From the NCBI GenBank assembly GCA_039090855.1, contig CM076999.1, positions 110,979,072-111,043,071 on the forward strand: a stretch of DNA of 64,000 nt, written 5' to 3'. The translations under genes were made by a program, and so were the position numbers. Positions within the stretch are counted from its first letter, which is position 1; each line of letters begins with the position of its first letter. The notes beneath the pieces are model-generated. The model was not told the origin of the DNA and ran no database searches. It saw only the letters and a program-made list of their open reading frames with translations. The DNA comes from Macrothele yani (lineage: Eukaryota; Arthropoda; Arachnida; Araneae; Macrothelidae). Shown here one piece after another: positions 32,976 through 43,599 of the stretch.

Positions 32976-33470
32976 TTAACCCACTGGGAAAATCCATTTT
33001 GAAAAAATTCCTGAGGCTGTCGCTTCGCCAAAGAATTTACAGCCAGTTTAACACATCGTTGAAACGTTCCCAACGAAGGGTGTTCCCAACGAAGAGTGTT
33101 TTTCAAAGGGGCAAACAGGAAAAAGTCTCAGGGAGCCAAATCAGGACTGTAGGGAAGTTGGGGCATCACTGCCTACCCCATTTTGGCAATGGCCTGTCAA
33201 GTCTCCATTGAGGGGTGGGGACGTGCGTTATCGTGGTGTAAAACAACACTTTGAAGTGGAATGTCACGTCTTTTCCTTCTAATAGCTTCCTTCAGCTTCT
33301 TCAATGTCTGTACATATTTAGAACTGTTTATTGTTGCAACTCCTGGATGGTGACACGACGATCAGCTGTGATGAGGTCTTTCACGCGTTGCCTGTTGGCA
33401 TCTGTCACTGCAGTTGCGGGTCTTCCACTCCGTTGTTTGTCCGACACTGAACTTTCTCTCTCTCGAAACT
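32976..33470 (-). pseudogene. mariner transposase, middle and C-terminal pieces
   Basis: Broken minus-strand reading. Near 33370-33440: RSGRPATAVTDANRQRVKDL and ITADRRVTIQEL, the second HTH region. Lower down come the catalytic-Asp neighbourhoods and the FNDVLNWL / FFKMDFPS segment just before the tandem array. Frameshifts and stops are frequent. The N-terminal part is separated or lost at the tRNA-like repeat starting at 33472. Confidence 0.72.
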
Positions 33471-33471
33471 A

Positions 33472-33640
33472 TAACGAAGTAAATTTCTCCGTCATTTTGT
33501 CCACGCCGGGGCTCGAACCCGGTTCCACTCATTCCGGAATAAGTCGCTCTACCAACTGAGCTACGCAGACGTTCGTTCTTGCTGCTATCTGCCTTTATGT
33601 CGTGGGCATCCTGCAGGGCAGGCACGTCACATCTCCCCCC
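33472..33640 (-). mobile_element. SINE family 6 (tRNA-like), copy 1
   Basis: Minus strand: GCGTAGCTCAGTTGGTAGAG (A box), ATTCCGGAATGAGTGGAACC, GGGTTCGAGCCCC (B box), then GTGGACAAAATGACGGAG. The complementary-orientation copy at 33895-34065 is nearly identical, including AACGAAGTAAATTTCTC and CAGACGTTCGTTCTTGCTGC. Confidence 0.85.
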
Positions 33641-33894
33641 CCCGAAAGAGGGCCGGGACATTGCCCACAGGTCAGCCGTGACCATGAATCGATGCAGGCA
33701 GCCATCCGCTGTAGAACGTGCGCTTGAGAACTCCCAGTCAATCTGGTGTGTGGAATGCAACGTCACACACATTTATTTTTCGAAGCGCTGGAGAAGGGAT
33801 TCTCTTATTTTTCCTATCTTGCGGTGTGGAAAGAACGTCACACCATTGCGAGATTTTGAACGGCCGGGTCATCCGGAAAGTTGGGGCGCCATTA

Positions 33895-34065
33895 TAACGA
33901 AGTAAATTTCTCTGTCATTTTTGTCCACTCCGGGGCTCGAACCCGGGTCCCGTCATTCCGGAATATTTCGCTCTACCAACTGAGCTGCGCAGACGTTCGT
34001 TCTTGCTGCTATCTGCCTTTATGTCGTGTGCGTCCTGCGGGGCAGGCACGTCACAAAACCTCTTC
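33895..34065 (-). mobile_element. SINE family 6 (tRNA-like), copy 2
   Basis: Direct repeat of 33472-33640, with GCGCAGCTCAGTTGGTAGAG as A box and GGGTTCGAGCCCC as B box. The 250 bp between the two copies are not recognised and could be part of the same composite insertion. Confidence 0.85.
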
Positions 34066-34399
34066 ATTCATCTTCGGACATTATTAATATCGATTATGGC
34101 AGCTCCATACATACCCCCAGGAGTCTTCTGTGGATTTCTGGAGCTTTACATCCCTCTTTTTCCAGGAATTGAATTAAGGCACGTTACTTTTCTCTGTCAT
34201 TGAAGATCCTTATTTCCGATTCTAAAAAAAAAAAAAAATTCCCATATTGGTAACATATCATAGTACATGTCAGCGCAGTTTCATAAAAATCACTTCAAAA
34301 TATCAAAAGCTATTAAGGAAGAGGCAATACTTTCAGGATGTTCCTTGTATAAACAGTAGTACCGGCATTACCTTTCCTGGCCCGGTGCGACCATGCTTG

Positions 34400-35204
34400 T
34401 CGGTGCCCCCTACAAGTTTTTTTTTTTTTTTTCACATACTAGCAATCATGCTCCTTGTCTGAATGGTACACACATACATACACACATATCACTAAGCTCT
34501 TCTCTGAGATTCAGAGGTTAGCTCCAAAAAGAAATACAAACTTCCAGATATTTTACTTATTGTTGTCGTATCAAACTTCTCCATTTACAGCGATCTTGAC
34601 ATACAACTCGGGCTTCCCTGATATCCATTATACGCCGTACACAAGATCTTTTAAACTTCATACTCATAATCTTTTTCTCATGCAGACACTCCTGAATCTG
34701 ACCCACCCATGTCTTCCTTGGCCTTCCTCTGCCTTTCCTTCCTGCCACTTCGGCTAGAAATATTTTCTTAGTAAGCATCTCATCACTCATTCTTTCAACA
34801 TGGCCAAACCACCGAAGCACATTGGTCTCCACCTTGTAAACAACATTTTGCTTCACATCACACAACTGCAATACATCTGCATTAATCACACAATCAGACC
34901 GTGTCTTGCCACAAACCCCCCGTAAGTAATGCATTTCTCCAGCACACAAACGACTTCTATGTTTCTTCTGTAGTACCCAGGTTTCACTACCACACATCAG
35001 AGTAGGAACAATTACACTTTCATACACAGCCATGCGTGACTCTCTAGAGAACACATCATTCCTGTGAAAACCTCCCAGAGAAGCTATGACTTTCAATGAA
35101 GAATTCACTTGCCTACTACTTTCACCATGCAATTTGTTCTCTCTGTCAAACACGCTTCCTGAATACACAAACTCACTCACCTGGTCAATCACAGTGTCAT
35201 TCAT
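34400..35204 (-). mobile_element. second non-LTR (RTE-like) retrotransposon, 3' fragment
   Basis: A different LINE family from copies A-E, 5'-truncated at the edge of the Tc1 element starting at 35206. The 3' end lies below 34557; a run of T at 34418-34433 may be the remains of its tail, but this is uncertain. Confidence 0.65.
34557..35204 (-). pseudogene. reverse transcriptase C-terminal region of the second LINE
   Basis: Open for 215 codons. Order: VSEFVYSGSVFDRENKL; ASLGGFHRNDVFSRESRMAV; YESVIVPTLMCGSETWVLQK (the conserved L-x-x-G-x-E-x-W block after the polymerase); LRWFGHVERMSDEMLTKKIF; GRGRPRKTWVGQIQECL. This matches the post-polymerase domain of RTE-type or related LINEs. The Met at the start is internal. 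No catalytic motifs, so not functional, but no stops. Confidence 0.85.
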
Positions 35205-35205
35205 T

Positions 35206-36424
35206 CACTATCTACCAACAAGTAATTAGACACCCCTGCAGTCTACGATATCTGCGGTCCTGACACACGTCACGGCCGCCGCCGTGAAATATCGTGTGGG
35301 AAGCAACAACGCAACCAGTCGCATGCAAGATGTCAAGCAGTTCGGAGCTCTCTGATTTCGAGAAAGGTGTAATCGTCGGGTATCACAGAAATGGCCGATC
35401 CATACGTGACACATCCAGCGAGTTGAAGTACCCAAAATCGACAGTGGCCTACGTGATTGGCAAGTGGAAAGTGAGAGGTGACTGTCGGAATGTGCCGCGA
35501 CCCGGCAGACCCACAAAACTGGGAGTTACAGACCGACGGGTGCTGGCCAGAAAAATTCGGAAGAACCGCACCAAATCGATGGGCCACATCCGCGAGGAGT
35601 TTCAACAGGCATCCGGGAGTGTTCTTTCGATGAATACCATCCGTAAGGAAGCCCATCTGCTCGGTTATCATGGACGTGATACCGCCCACAAGCCTTTGAT
35701 CACCAAGTCCAATAGCGCTGCTCGGCTAACGTGGTGCAAAGAACGTCGACGGTGGACCGTCAAACAGTGGAAACAGGTTCTCTGGAGCGACGAATCAAGG
35801 TTCACCCTCTACCGTTCGGATGGCAGGGTCTGGGTTTGGCGTCTTCCAGGAGAACGCCTCCTGCCGGAATGTATTGTGCCAACTGTGAAGTTCGGCGGCG
35901 GTGGTATTGTACTATGGGGGTGTTTCTCCTGGTATGGCACGGGATCCTTGGTCGCAATTCCTGGTAGACTGAACGCCGAGACCTACTGCACCATTTTGGA
36001 TGACCATGTGCTTCCTACGTTGTGGCAGTTTTACGGGGTGGACACATGTTACTTTCAGGATGACAATGCCACCTGTCATGTTGCGAGGTCCACCCTGGCT
36101 TGGTATGGTGACAATGGGATTAATCGAATAGACTGGCCTGCGCAGAGCCCGGACCTTAACCCTATCGAGCACCTCTGGGACGAGTTGGAGCGTCGACGTA
36201 AGGGGTGCCCCCACCGTCCGAAATCGGTGAAGGAACTGACCTGTCTTCTCCAAGCCGAGTGGAAGAAAATACCGCTAGCCGTCGTACAACGCCTGGTTGA
36301 GAGTATGCCCCGAAGGGTCGCAGCTGTAATAGCCGCTCGTGGAGGCTCCACCGTCTATTGAAGGTGAATAAACTTTGTTTTCCTTTGCGATCACAGGTGT
36401 CCAATTACTTGTTGGTAGATAGCG
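35206..36424 (+). mobile_element. 1,219-bp Tc1-like element with intact transposase
   Basis: Left end CACTATCTACCAACAAGTAA and right end (complement) CGCTATCTACCAACAAGTAA match over about 29 bp. TA follows at 36425-36426. The left flank is TT, not TA; it is also the truncated 5' edge of the LINE fragment, so that side may have been rearranged. The right flank continues a dispersed family also at 28077-28250. A sister copy lies at 55272-56478. Confidence 0.95.
35330..36361 (+). CDS. Tc1-like transposase, complete (343 aa, DD34E)
   Basis: Cuts and pastes its own element at TA sites in the nucleus. Domains: first HTH about residues 5-50 ([29 protein letters not shown]); GRP(R/T) linker [10 protein letters not shown] at 57-66; second HTH about 67-115; DDE core with Asp154 (WSDESRF), Asp245 (FQDDNATCH) and Glu280 ([11 protein letters not shown]), 34 residues between the last two. 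The GGGG glycine box is at about 189-192. Length equals the Tc1 norm (340-350). Start: the open frame extends upstream to 35294, but [10 protein letters not shown] fits the family's start better. No stop or frameshift, all catalytic residues present; it may be functional. Confidence 0.95.
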   Translation: MSSSSELSDFEKGVIVGYHRNGRSIRDTSSELKYPKSTVAYVIGKWKVRGDCRNVPRPGRPTKLGVTDRRVLARKIRKNRTKSMGHIREEFQQASGSVLSMNTIRKEAHLLGYHGRDTAHKPLITKSNSAARLTWCKERRRWTVKQWKQVLWSDESRFTLYRSDGRVWVWRLPGERLLPECIVPTVKFGGGGIVLWGCFSWYGTGSLVAIPGRLNAETYCTILDDHVLPTLWQFYGVDTCYFQDDNATCHVARSTLAWYGDNGINRIDWPAQSPDLNPIEHLWDELERRRKGCPHRPKSVKELTCLLQAEWKKIPLAVVQRLVESMPRRVAAVIAARGGSTVY

Positions 36425-36604
36425 TATAATAGCTCTTGAAGTATCGCCAGAATCGAAAAACGGTTTATGTTGGCGTGTTCTCCAAATAATTCTCAACAAA
36501 CGATGTAAATGTCATATTTTTGTGTTTAACACTTTCTGCGTTGCGAGCTAGTAAAGCGCTAGTGTCGCGAAATTTCTAAAATAGCGGCGGCGGCAGTTAT
36601 TTTT
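36425..36604 (+). repeat. dispersed repeat, second copy of 28077-28250
   Basis: TATAATAGCTCTTGAAGTAT, CGTGTTCTCC, CAAACGATGTAAAT, TTGCGAGCTAG and GCGGCGGCGGCAG correspond in order to 28075-28250. Confidence 0.8.
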
Positions 36605-38330
36605 TTAGCTCGTCTTTTGTAAGAGAAAATCGTGCTTATGTTATCGGTGTGTCCGTCCGTCTGTACCCACGATATCTCTGCAACTATTAGTCCGATTTAA
36701 AAAAATTATTTTTGCATTGGGAAGCTTGAGATATGAGAATGGCGATCCTTTATTTCGTTTTTTTTTATGATGTACAATTTCGCCGCTAGAGGGCGTAGAA
36801 GCAGATGATGTCGAATTCAAACATACGTTTTATTCCACATATTTGCTTCTAAACATCCGATTGAAAAAATTCTTTAAACTTTCGATTCCATTTATGTCGA
36901 AGAGTATTTTAGATATAATTACTTTTTCAAATTACGCATAGATTTTCCGCTAATGGGCGTAAAAGTAAATTACATTTTTCACGATAACTCTTCTTCTAAA
37001 ACTCCGATTTGAAAAACAATTTCTTCAGCGCATACATCTCCTGATGGAAAATCTTTTGCATATAATTTCGAATTTTTGGTAAAGAATACTTCGGCCACCA
37101 GGGTGCGTAAGGGTTATTTTTTGCTTCTGATGTATTTGCCATAAAATCTGAGCTTCTAAAATATCGATTAAAAAATTCTTTCGTGGACTGATGCCACTCA
37201 CATCGATAAACCTTTTCGGAATATTTTCTTCTTAAAATATTTCACAGTTTCTCCGCCAGGGTGTGTAGATGTATATCTTATTTTTGTCAATATCTCTACT
37301 TCTAGAAGTCCGATTTGAAAAATTCCTTCTTTGTTGGATAGTGTTTTCGTGTGACATGTTTTTCATATATTTTCAAAAATTTCAAGAAATTCATAGACTT
37401 TCCGCTAGGGGGCGTAGCGGTGAATTGCTTTTCCCCGTATATCTCTGCTTCTAAATCTCCAATTTGAAAAATTCTTTCTGCACGGGATACAGCTCTTGAT
37501 GGGAAATCGTTTGCACATAATTCCTAATTTTTGTTAAAAAAATGGTTTGAAAACCAGGGGGCGTAGATCCTAATTTCCGCTTCTGATGTTTTTGCGGCAA
37601 AAAATGAGCTACTAAATTCTCGATTCCAAGAAACGTCGTTTGTAGACCGATACTACTCATGTCGACAAATTTTTTAGAAACATTTTCTTCTTAAAAAAGT
37701 GCATGGTTTCAACGCAAGGTAGTAGATGCATATCTTATTTTTGTCAATATCTCTACTTCTAGGAGTCCGATTTGAAAAATTCCTTCTTTGTTGGATAGTG
37801 TTTCCGATGCGAAATGTTTTTCTATAAATTCAAAATTTTCAAGTAAATTATAAACTTTCCGCTAGGGGCACAAAGGTAAATTGCGTTTTCTACGTTGTTT
37901 CTGCTCCTAAAACTCCGATTTGAAAAATTCTTTCTGTATCGCATACAATGACCCGATGGAAAATATTTTTCACATAATTTCTAATGTTTGGTAAAGAATG
38001 GTTTAGCCACCAGGGGTCATATGTGTTAATTTCTGCTTCTGATGTATTTGTAGCAAAATCTGGGCTCCTGAAAACTCGACTAAATTTTTTTTTTTTTCTT
38101 GGACCAATACCTCTCATGTGGATTAACCTTTTGAGAATACTTTCTTCCTAAAATAATGCATAGTTTTCCCACCAGGGGACGTAAAGTCACATGTTATTTT
38201 TGTCGATATTTCTGTTTCTAAGAGTTCGTAAGTTCACGATTCCGTTTACAGCAATATCTGAGGAATGAAAAACCCGATTGAAAAACTTCTTTCTTCCGTC
38301 AGATACTATTGTTTTCCATACCGGTTCCAT
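36605..38330 (+). repeat. dispersed family R2, internally repetitive
   Basis: Starts GCTCGTCTTTTGTAAGAGAA and GTCCGTCCGTCTGTACCCAC. Modules then recur: CTACTTCTA(G/A)AAGTCCGATT, GAAAAATTCCTTCTTTGTTG, TTTCCGCTAGGGGGCGTAG. A block at 37265 is repeated at 37721 (456 bp). Ends CGTTTACAGCAATATCTGAG and CATACCGGTTCCATTG. Related copies: 49993-50810 (split by two SINEs) and 12725-13075. No coding frame above 80 codons. Confidence 0.8.
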
Positions 38331-38479
38331 TGACTTTGAATAGCTTTGATAAATTTAATTTGCGTCAAAACGGATTCGAAAGACGTGCTTATTACACCCG
38401 AAAATTCGGTTTCATCTTTCTTGCTTTAGAATAGAGAGATTCGTAAGATAATGTTTTGCTACCACATATGAAAGATATA

Positions 38480-39906
38480 CACTGGCGGAAAGTGAAAAAA
38501 GAACACCAAGAAGGAATTGGCGGACGATCATGAAATTTACATATGTTAATAGGATAGAGTTTACGTAGGTGTGATGTTAATATCGGGACCAACCGGTGAG
38601 CACTTACGCCACAGCACGGCATAATTATCGTCGGTGGTATTGAAGGAGTACGGCGAAGTGAATGTAATCACTCGTCGGCGTACGAACACGTGCGAAGACC
38701 CTGAAGAAGCTGCAATGCCTGGACATGGAAGACGTGTACGATTTCAGCAGTTATCGGACTTTGAGCAAGGTCGTCTAGTCGGACTCCGCGAGGCCGGGTG
38801 GTCGTGTCGTCGTATTGCGGAGCGAATTGGACGGGAAGTATCGGTGGTGGTACGATGGTGGCGTAGATGGTCCGAGGAACATTCCCACATGAGAAGACGT
38901 GAAGCCGGGAGTCACAGACGAACTGATGAGCGGACCGATCGACGCATAAGAAGAGCGGCGTTGTCAAGCAGAACATCCACTGCGACGCAAATCCGAGCTG
39001 CCGTTGCACCTGAGGTGACTGTACTAACAATCCGCAACCGTCTACTGGATACAGGACTACGTACACGTGTGCCTCTGGCATGTGTACCTCTGACTCCAGC
39101 CCACCGTCAGGAACGGCTGCAGTGGTGTCGCCAACGTCTGCACTGGAGAACGAAATGGCGATCTGTCGTGTTCAGCGATGAAAGCAGATTCTGCTTTGGG
39201 GGCCTCCGATGACCGTATGCGTGTTCGCAGACGCACAGGGGAGCGTCTCCACCCTTCTTGCATCCACCAGCGACACACGGGGCCTACACCTGGTCTCCTG
39301 GTGTGGGGAGCGATCAACTATCACTCCCGTACACAACTAGTGTTTGTACCGGGTACGTTAAACAGCACCTCCTACATCAACAACGTCATTCAGCCCGTTG
39401 TTTTGCCATTTGTAAGGTCGGTCCATCGTGGTGTTTTCCAGCAAGATAACGCACGCCCACACATGGCACGTGCAACGCAACATGCACTTCAGGGTGTGAG
39501 AGAACTTCCATGGCCTACACGTTCACCGGATTTGTCCCCCATTAAGCACGTGTGGGATTTTATGGGACAACGACTTATCTGGTCTCCATGGCCAGCCACG
39601 ACCATCCCCGATTTACGCGTCCAGGTTGAGGATGCTTGGAACTCAATACTCCTAACTTACATCGAACATCTGTACGTCAGACTCCATGCCAGAATTGCAC
39701 AGTGTGACGCAGTTCGTGGCGGTTCAATCTCGTACTAACCATGTTACATGGAAATGTTTTTTTTTTTCAGTTTACCAGCAAATACAGATGTATTTTGCCA
39801 TAATGTTTTGATCACGTTATCCTCTGTATTCCGTTATTATGCTGTATAAATTTCGTTGGTATCAGACGTCTCCTTCTTGGTGTTATTTTTTCACTTTCCG
39901 CCAGTG
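38480..39906 (+). mobile_element. 1,427-bp Tc1-like element
   Basis: Left end CACTGGCGGAAAGTGAAAAA and right end (complement) identical over that stretch; one base differs later, then the shared AACACCAAGAAGGA. TA at 38478-38479 and 39907-39908. TIRs are about 36 bp. Confidence 0.96.
38715..39738 (+). pseudogene. Tc1-like transposase, one frameshift and a lost catalytic Glu
   Basis: Starts MPGHGRRVRFQQLSDFEQGR; HTH modules through WWRRWSEEH and VLTIRNRLLDTGLR. First catalytic Asp in VVFSDESRFC; one-base frameshift near 39197 in a G-run (GGGGG); then GVFQQDNARPHMARATQHAL (second Asp) and SPDLSPIKHVWDF, where the catalytic Glu is replaced by Lys. Natural end VRGGSISY. Apart from these the two frames (192 and 186 codons) are open, so the copy is young. 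Confidence 0.93.
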
Positions 39907-39934
39907 TATTACTTAACTAAAAAATCGCAGTTTT

Positions 39935-40465
39935 TAAAAAACAGTATTGGGGGGGGGGGGGGGCCCAGGTCTCGGACCCAAGATACGCCACTGGATACCA
40001 ACGATGTTGTCCTGCCTCTTAGACCTTCGTTGCTCGAAAAATAACTCTCCTTGGAATCTCGATGACAAAGCTATTTTTATTTTTTCTCCCTCTGTGCTGC
40101 GGTTTGAAAACACCTTAGAACACACACACTCACACAAAGCATAGTCTGAGAAAACACCAGCCTGTTTTGGTAAAGAGCAATGATCACACATTCAGTCAAC
40201 CATGTCACGGACATTAAACGCCGCAGCTGGAAAAAAAAAATGGGGGAAAAAAGAATTACGTGAAATAAAGAAATCAGATCGTATCATTTACAAACTGCCC
40301 TAGCATCATAAGCAACCAACCTGAACCGCAGTTTGCAGGGTTTGATTTTTTTTTTTTTTTTAATCCATGTGATCACTTTTGGCCTTGACGGCAGAATTAA
40401 AATCTTCTATGACGCACAGGAAGTAAACACCCCTGTACAGTGAGCACTTCAAAAGAAAACTCGTC
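39935..40465. other. G-run and unassigned repeat-like sequence
   Basis: A run of about 16 G at 39947-39962 is followed by CCCAGGTCTCGGACCCAAG and a block ending GATACCAACGATG, of unknown origin. No gene seen to 40465 apart from low-complexity frames. Confidence 0.4.
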
Positions 40466-40469
40466 TTAA

Positions 40470-42003
40470 GGGGGACTAGGGAGGTTTGAAATATCGAAAA
40501 AATTGATTTCGGGTTTTTTTGCATATTTCGATAAAATGTCTTCCCGTTTGAATTTTCGAAAAATTCGCAGAATTGTGGTCAGGGGATCATAAAACGTGAT
40601 GTGGCGCGCCGCTGGCAGAACGCAGGTAGTCTCTCAGCTACCTCCCTTACCCGAGTAGAATAGACCGGTCCTGTAGGCTTTCAACCAAAGTGCCGGAATT
40701 CTATAGTGCAGGAACTTTTTAACGCGTAAGTACGACTGTTCTAACATAAATACTGTACCGAATACAGTATTTGAACACAATTTTCTCGAAACTATACATA
40801 TTTTGGTGATTTTACCACGATATCTCGAAAACCGCTGGAGACATCAACTTGAAATTTATACCGGAGCTGTAAAACACGATGACGCATTAATTATACCTAA
40901 CAGCTGATTGAATAAAAATGTTTCCACCATGAAAGAAATACGGGATTACGCCATATACTACAAATTTTGAAAATGACAATCCGATTTTTGGCGTAAATGT
41001 GACAAGGATGGTAAGTCAGATAATATCCGAAAACTTGAACATTTTCATCGTCCTGGAGCGGGACTCGAACCCGCGTCTTTCAGAAAACGCCCGGGTATGC
41101 TAACCACTACACCACCCAGAACGGCCAAGTTTCAAGTTTCCGATCAATTTGAATATAACCATCACAGGATTCGCTAGTCGAAGCAACCGGCATTCATGTT
41201 TAGCGAATCTAGAGGTTAAGAAACTTATCCCGTGTTTGCCCGGAGAAGCAGATAAATCAATGAAATAAATACGGGATTACGCCATATAATACAAATTTTG
41301 AAGATGGCAATCCGATTTTTGGCGTAAATGTGACAAGGATGGTAAGTCAGATAATATCCGAAAACTTGAAAATTTTCAAGTTTTCGAATATAACCATCAC
41401 AGCGAATCCTGTGATGGTTATATTCAAATTGATCGGAAACTTGAAACTTGGTCGTTCTGGGTGGTGTAGTGGTTAGCATACCCGGGCGTTTTCTGGGAGA
41501 CGCGGGTTCGAGTTTCGCTCCAGGACGATGAACATTTTCAAGTTTTCGTATATTATCTGACTTACCATCCTTGTCACATTTACGCCAAAAATCGGATTGT
41601 CATCTTCAAAATTTGTATGTTTCCACCATTTTATAACAATGAAGAACTCGCATTTTTCCATATTTTTCGTTATCTGGACGCCATTTTTTGCACTTTGTTT
41701 TCATTTTCAATTTTTCAGGTATAATCGATAGAGGGAAGTGCAAGAAGAAGAAATATCCCTGGAATTTCCGAAATCTTCATCCATTCGACTGTAATCGTGG
41801 TAAAATTGGATTTACATAGTTTGCCTCATTACGTTGGAGAGCCAATATTATTCACCTAAGAATAAATATCGCGACACTTTCTTATTTTATCATTTTATAC
41901 TAAATAACCCTACGCAGACAAAACGTTTTATATTTATTCGCGGCCTTGTTATAAACAATTAAACGCAAGCCACTTTCTAAAATGTCAAACCTCTCTAGTC
42001 CCC
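40470..42003. mobile_element. TTAA-flanked non-autonomous DNA transposon
   Basis: Left end GGGGGACTAGGGAGGTTTGA and right end TCAAACCTCTCTAGTCCCC form inverted repeats of about 20 bp. TTAA lies directly outside both (40466-40469, 42004-42007). A TTAA duplication fits the Kolobok or piggyBac superfamilies; termini beginning with G fit Kolobok better (family knowledge). No transposase frame. A foldback element is nested inside (40931-41616). Confidence 0.8.
40931..41616. mobile_element. family 3 foldback with a tRNA-like module in each arm
   Basis: Flanked by a perfect 13-bp duplication, ATGTTTCCACCAT (40918-40930 and 41617-41629). Left arm on minus: tRNA-like module at about 41050-41125. A second head begins at 41259 (GAAATAAATACGGGATTACG), then turns back at about 41380-41400. 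The right arm on plus holds GTTCTGGGTGGTGTAGTGG at 41453 (A box), GGGTTCGAGTTTC at 41503 (B box) and CCAGGACG. The arms can pair over 150 bp or more. Whole unit behaves as one insertion. Confidence 0.85.
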
Positions 42004-42049
42004 TTAATTCCTCCCACTTATATTTACCTAGTCCCTTAATTCCTCGCAC

Positions 42050-42775
42050 TAATATTTAGCTAGTCCCTTACATACGGATTCAAAATGTGTAATAGGGATC
42101 AATAAGGATTCAACGGGAAAGAAAATGTCAAATAAACAGGATGCAGTGTCGCCGAAGTTTCGAGTGCATTGAACCAATTTCTTCACAGCAAAAATTAAAC
42201 GTCAATAAAAGTTTTGTGGAATGTCATCGAGAACTTGACTGTAATAGTCATGACTTTTCGCAGTCAAATAAAATATCAAAAAGCAGCCACGTGGTATAGC
42301 ACTTTGGTCTTTTGCAGGTGGTGCGTCTTAATCTCTCACACTTCAAATTTAGCTAGTCCCTTCCATCCGGATTCAAAATGTGTAATAGGAATTAATAACG
42401 ATTCAACAGGAAAGAAAATGTCAAATAAACAGTGATGCAGTATCGCTGAAGTTTCGAGTGCAATGAACCAATTTCTCGACAGGAAATATAAAACGTCAAT
42501 AAAAGTCCTGTGGAATGTCATCGAGAACCTGACTGTAATAGTCATGACTTTTCACAGGCAAATAGAATGCCAAAAAGCAGTCACGTAGAATAGCATTTTG
42601 TCTTTTTGAAGGTGGTGCGTCTTAATCCCTCACACTTCAAATTTAGCTAGTCCTTTCCATACGGATTCAAAATGTGTAGTAGGAATCAATAAGGATTCAA
42701 CGGGAAAGAAAATGTCAAATAAATAGGGATGCAGTATTACCGAAGTGTGAGGTATTAAGGTGCACCATGTCTTCA
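42050..42775 (+). repeat. 294-bp tandem repeat, ~2.5 units
   Basis: ATTTAGCTAGTCC recurs at 42054, 42347 and 42641. Unit includes GGATTCAAAATGTGTAATAG, GCAGTxTCGCCGAAGTTTCG and GGTGGTGCGTCTTAATC. No protein recognised. Confidence 0.9.
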
Positions 42776-43054
42776 TTCTGCCCTCTGAACTGCGCTAGCT
42801 AGGCTTAGTGTGGCAACTTGACGATTTCACTCATGACAAATATGCCTACGTAGTACGCAATTTTACGTAATACGTTAGTTATCGCCTCATGAGAAAGTCG
42901 AGGCCAAGAAATCGCAGGATTGATCAAGCCCAGAGCGTTTGGGTTGAAGCCGCACGTCTTAATCACTGAGCCAGAAAGTCTCGGGAATCAGACTCACGTT
43001 CAAAGTGAAACTAATTGGTCTAATGATTTAGTCATTTAGTCATTTTTTACGTTT
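42776..43054. other. unassigned interval
   Basis: Short unrecognised stretch between the 294-bp repeat and family R1. Confidence 0.4.
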
Positions 43055-43590
43055 TCCAACCATAGGTTGAAGAAACGTATGTGCTCCAGCTTTGTCCGTC
43101 TGCCTGTTTGCACGATAACTCACGTAAAAATAGTTCGATTTCGATGACATTTTAGTATGTGGTAGGGGACAACTTGGGGACGAATCATGTTGTAAATGGA
43201 CGAAATGGAGTCAAAGTTCAGGACATAGGAACGAGATCCATTCCATTGCCCTCATGCGTCATAACTTGTGTAACAATGTTTCGATGTCGGTGAAATTTTA
43301 GTATGTGGTAGGGAACCACTTCGAGGGCCAACTCAATTAAAGATGGACGAAATGGGGTCAAAGGTCAGAACATAGGAGCGGGATCCATTCCATTGCTCTT
43401 ATGCATCATAACTTACGTAAAAATGCTTCGATTGCGACAAAACTTCAACATGTTGTTTCGAAGGTATACTGAACCTGTACTGTTGAATATCATCGAAATG
43501 GGGTCAAAGGTCAGTACCCAGGAGCCAGATTTATTCTACAGCCATTATCATCATTACTTGGCTAAAAATGCTTCTATTGCGACGAAACTT
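43055..43590 (+). repeat. dispersed family R1, copy 2
   Basis: TTTTCCAACCATAGGTTGAAG, TGCTCCAGCTTTGTCCGTC and the ~147-bp modules with GAAATTTTAGTATGTGGTAG and GGGATCCATTCCATTG, as at 18367-19050; cut at about 43590-43600 by the LTR-like sequence. Confidence 0.88.
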
Positions 43591-43599
43591 TAGCATGTT

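Larger units (their letters stand above)
31884..34347 (-). mobile_element. mariner element with internal 78-bp array and inserted tRNA-like repeats
   Basis: Ends CAAAGGGCATCCTGAAAGTA and (complement) CAAGGAACATCCTGAAAGTA, each flanked by TA (31882-31883, 34348-34349). The 2,464-bp length is about twice the mariner norm because of a 1-kb tandem array (31965-32975) and two tRNA-like repeats with intervening sequence (33472-34065). Transposase pieces read on the minus strand. Confidence 0.88.

Noticed and set aside
31947..33211. Plus-strand frames of 265 and 167 codons with a repeated 26-residue motif
   Set aside because: They are antisense to a mariner transposase end repeated every 78 bp; the period divisible by three keeps the frame open.
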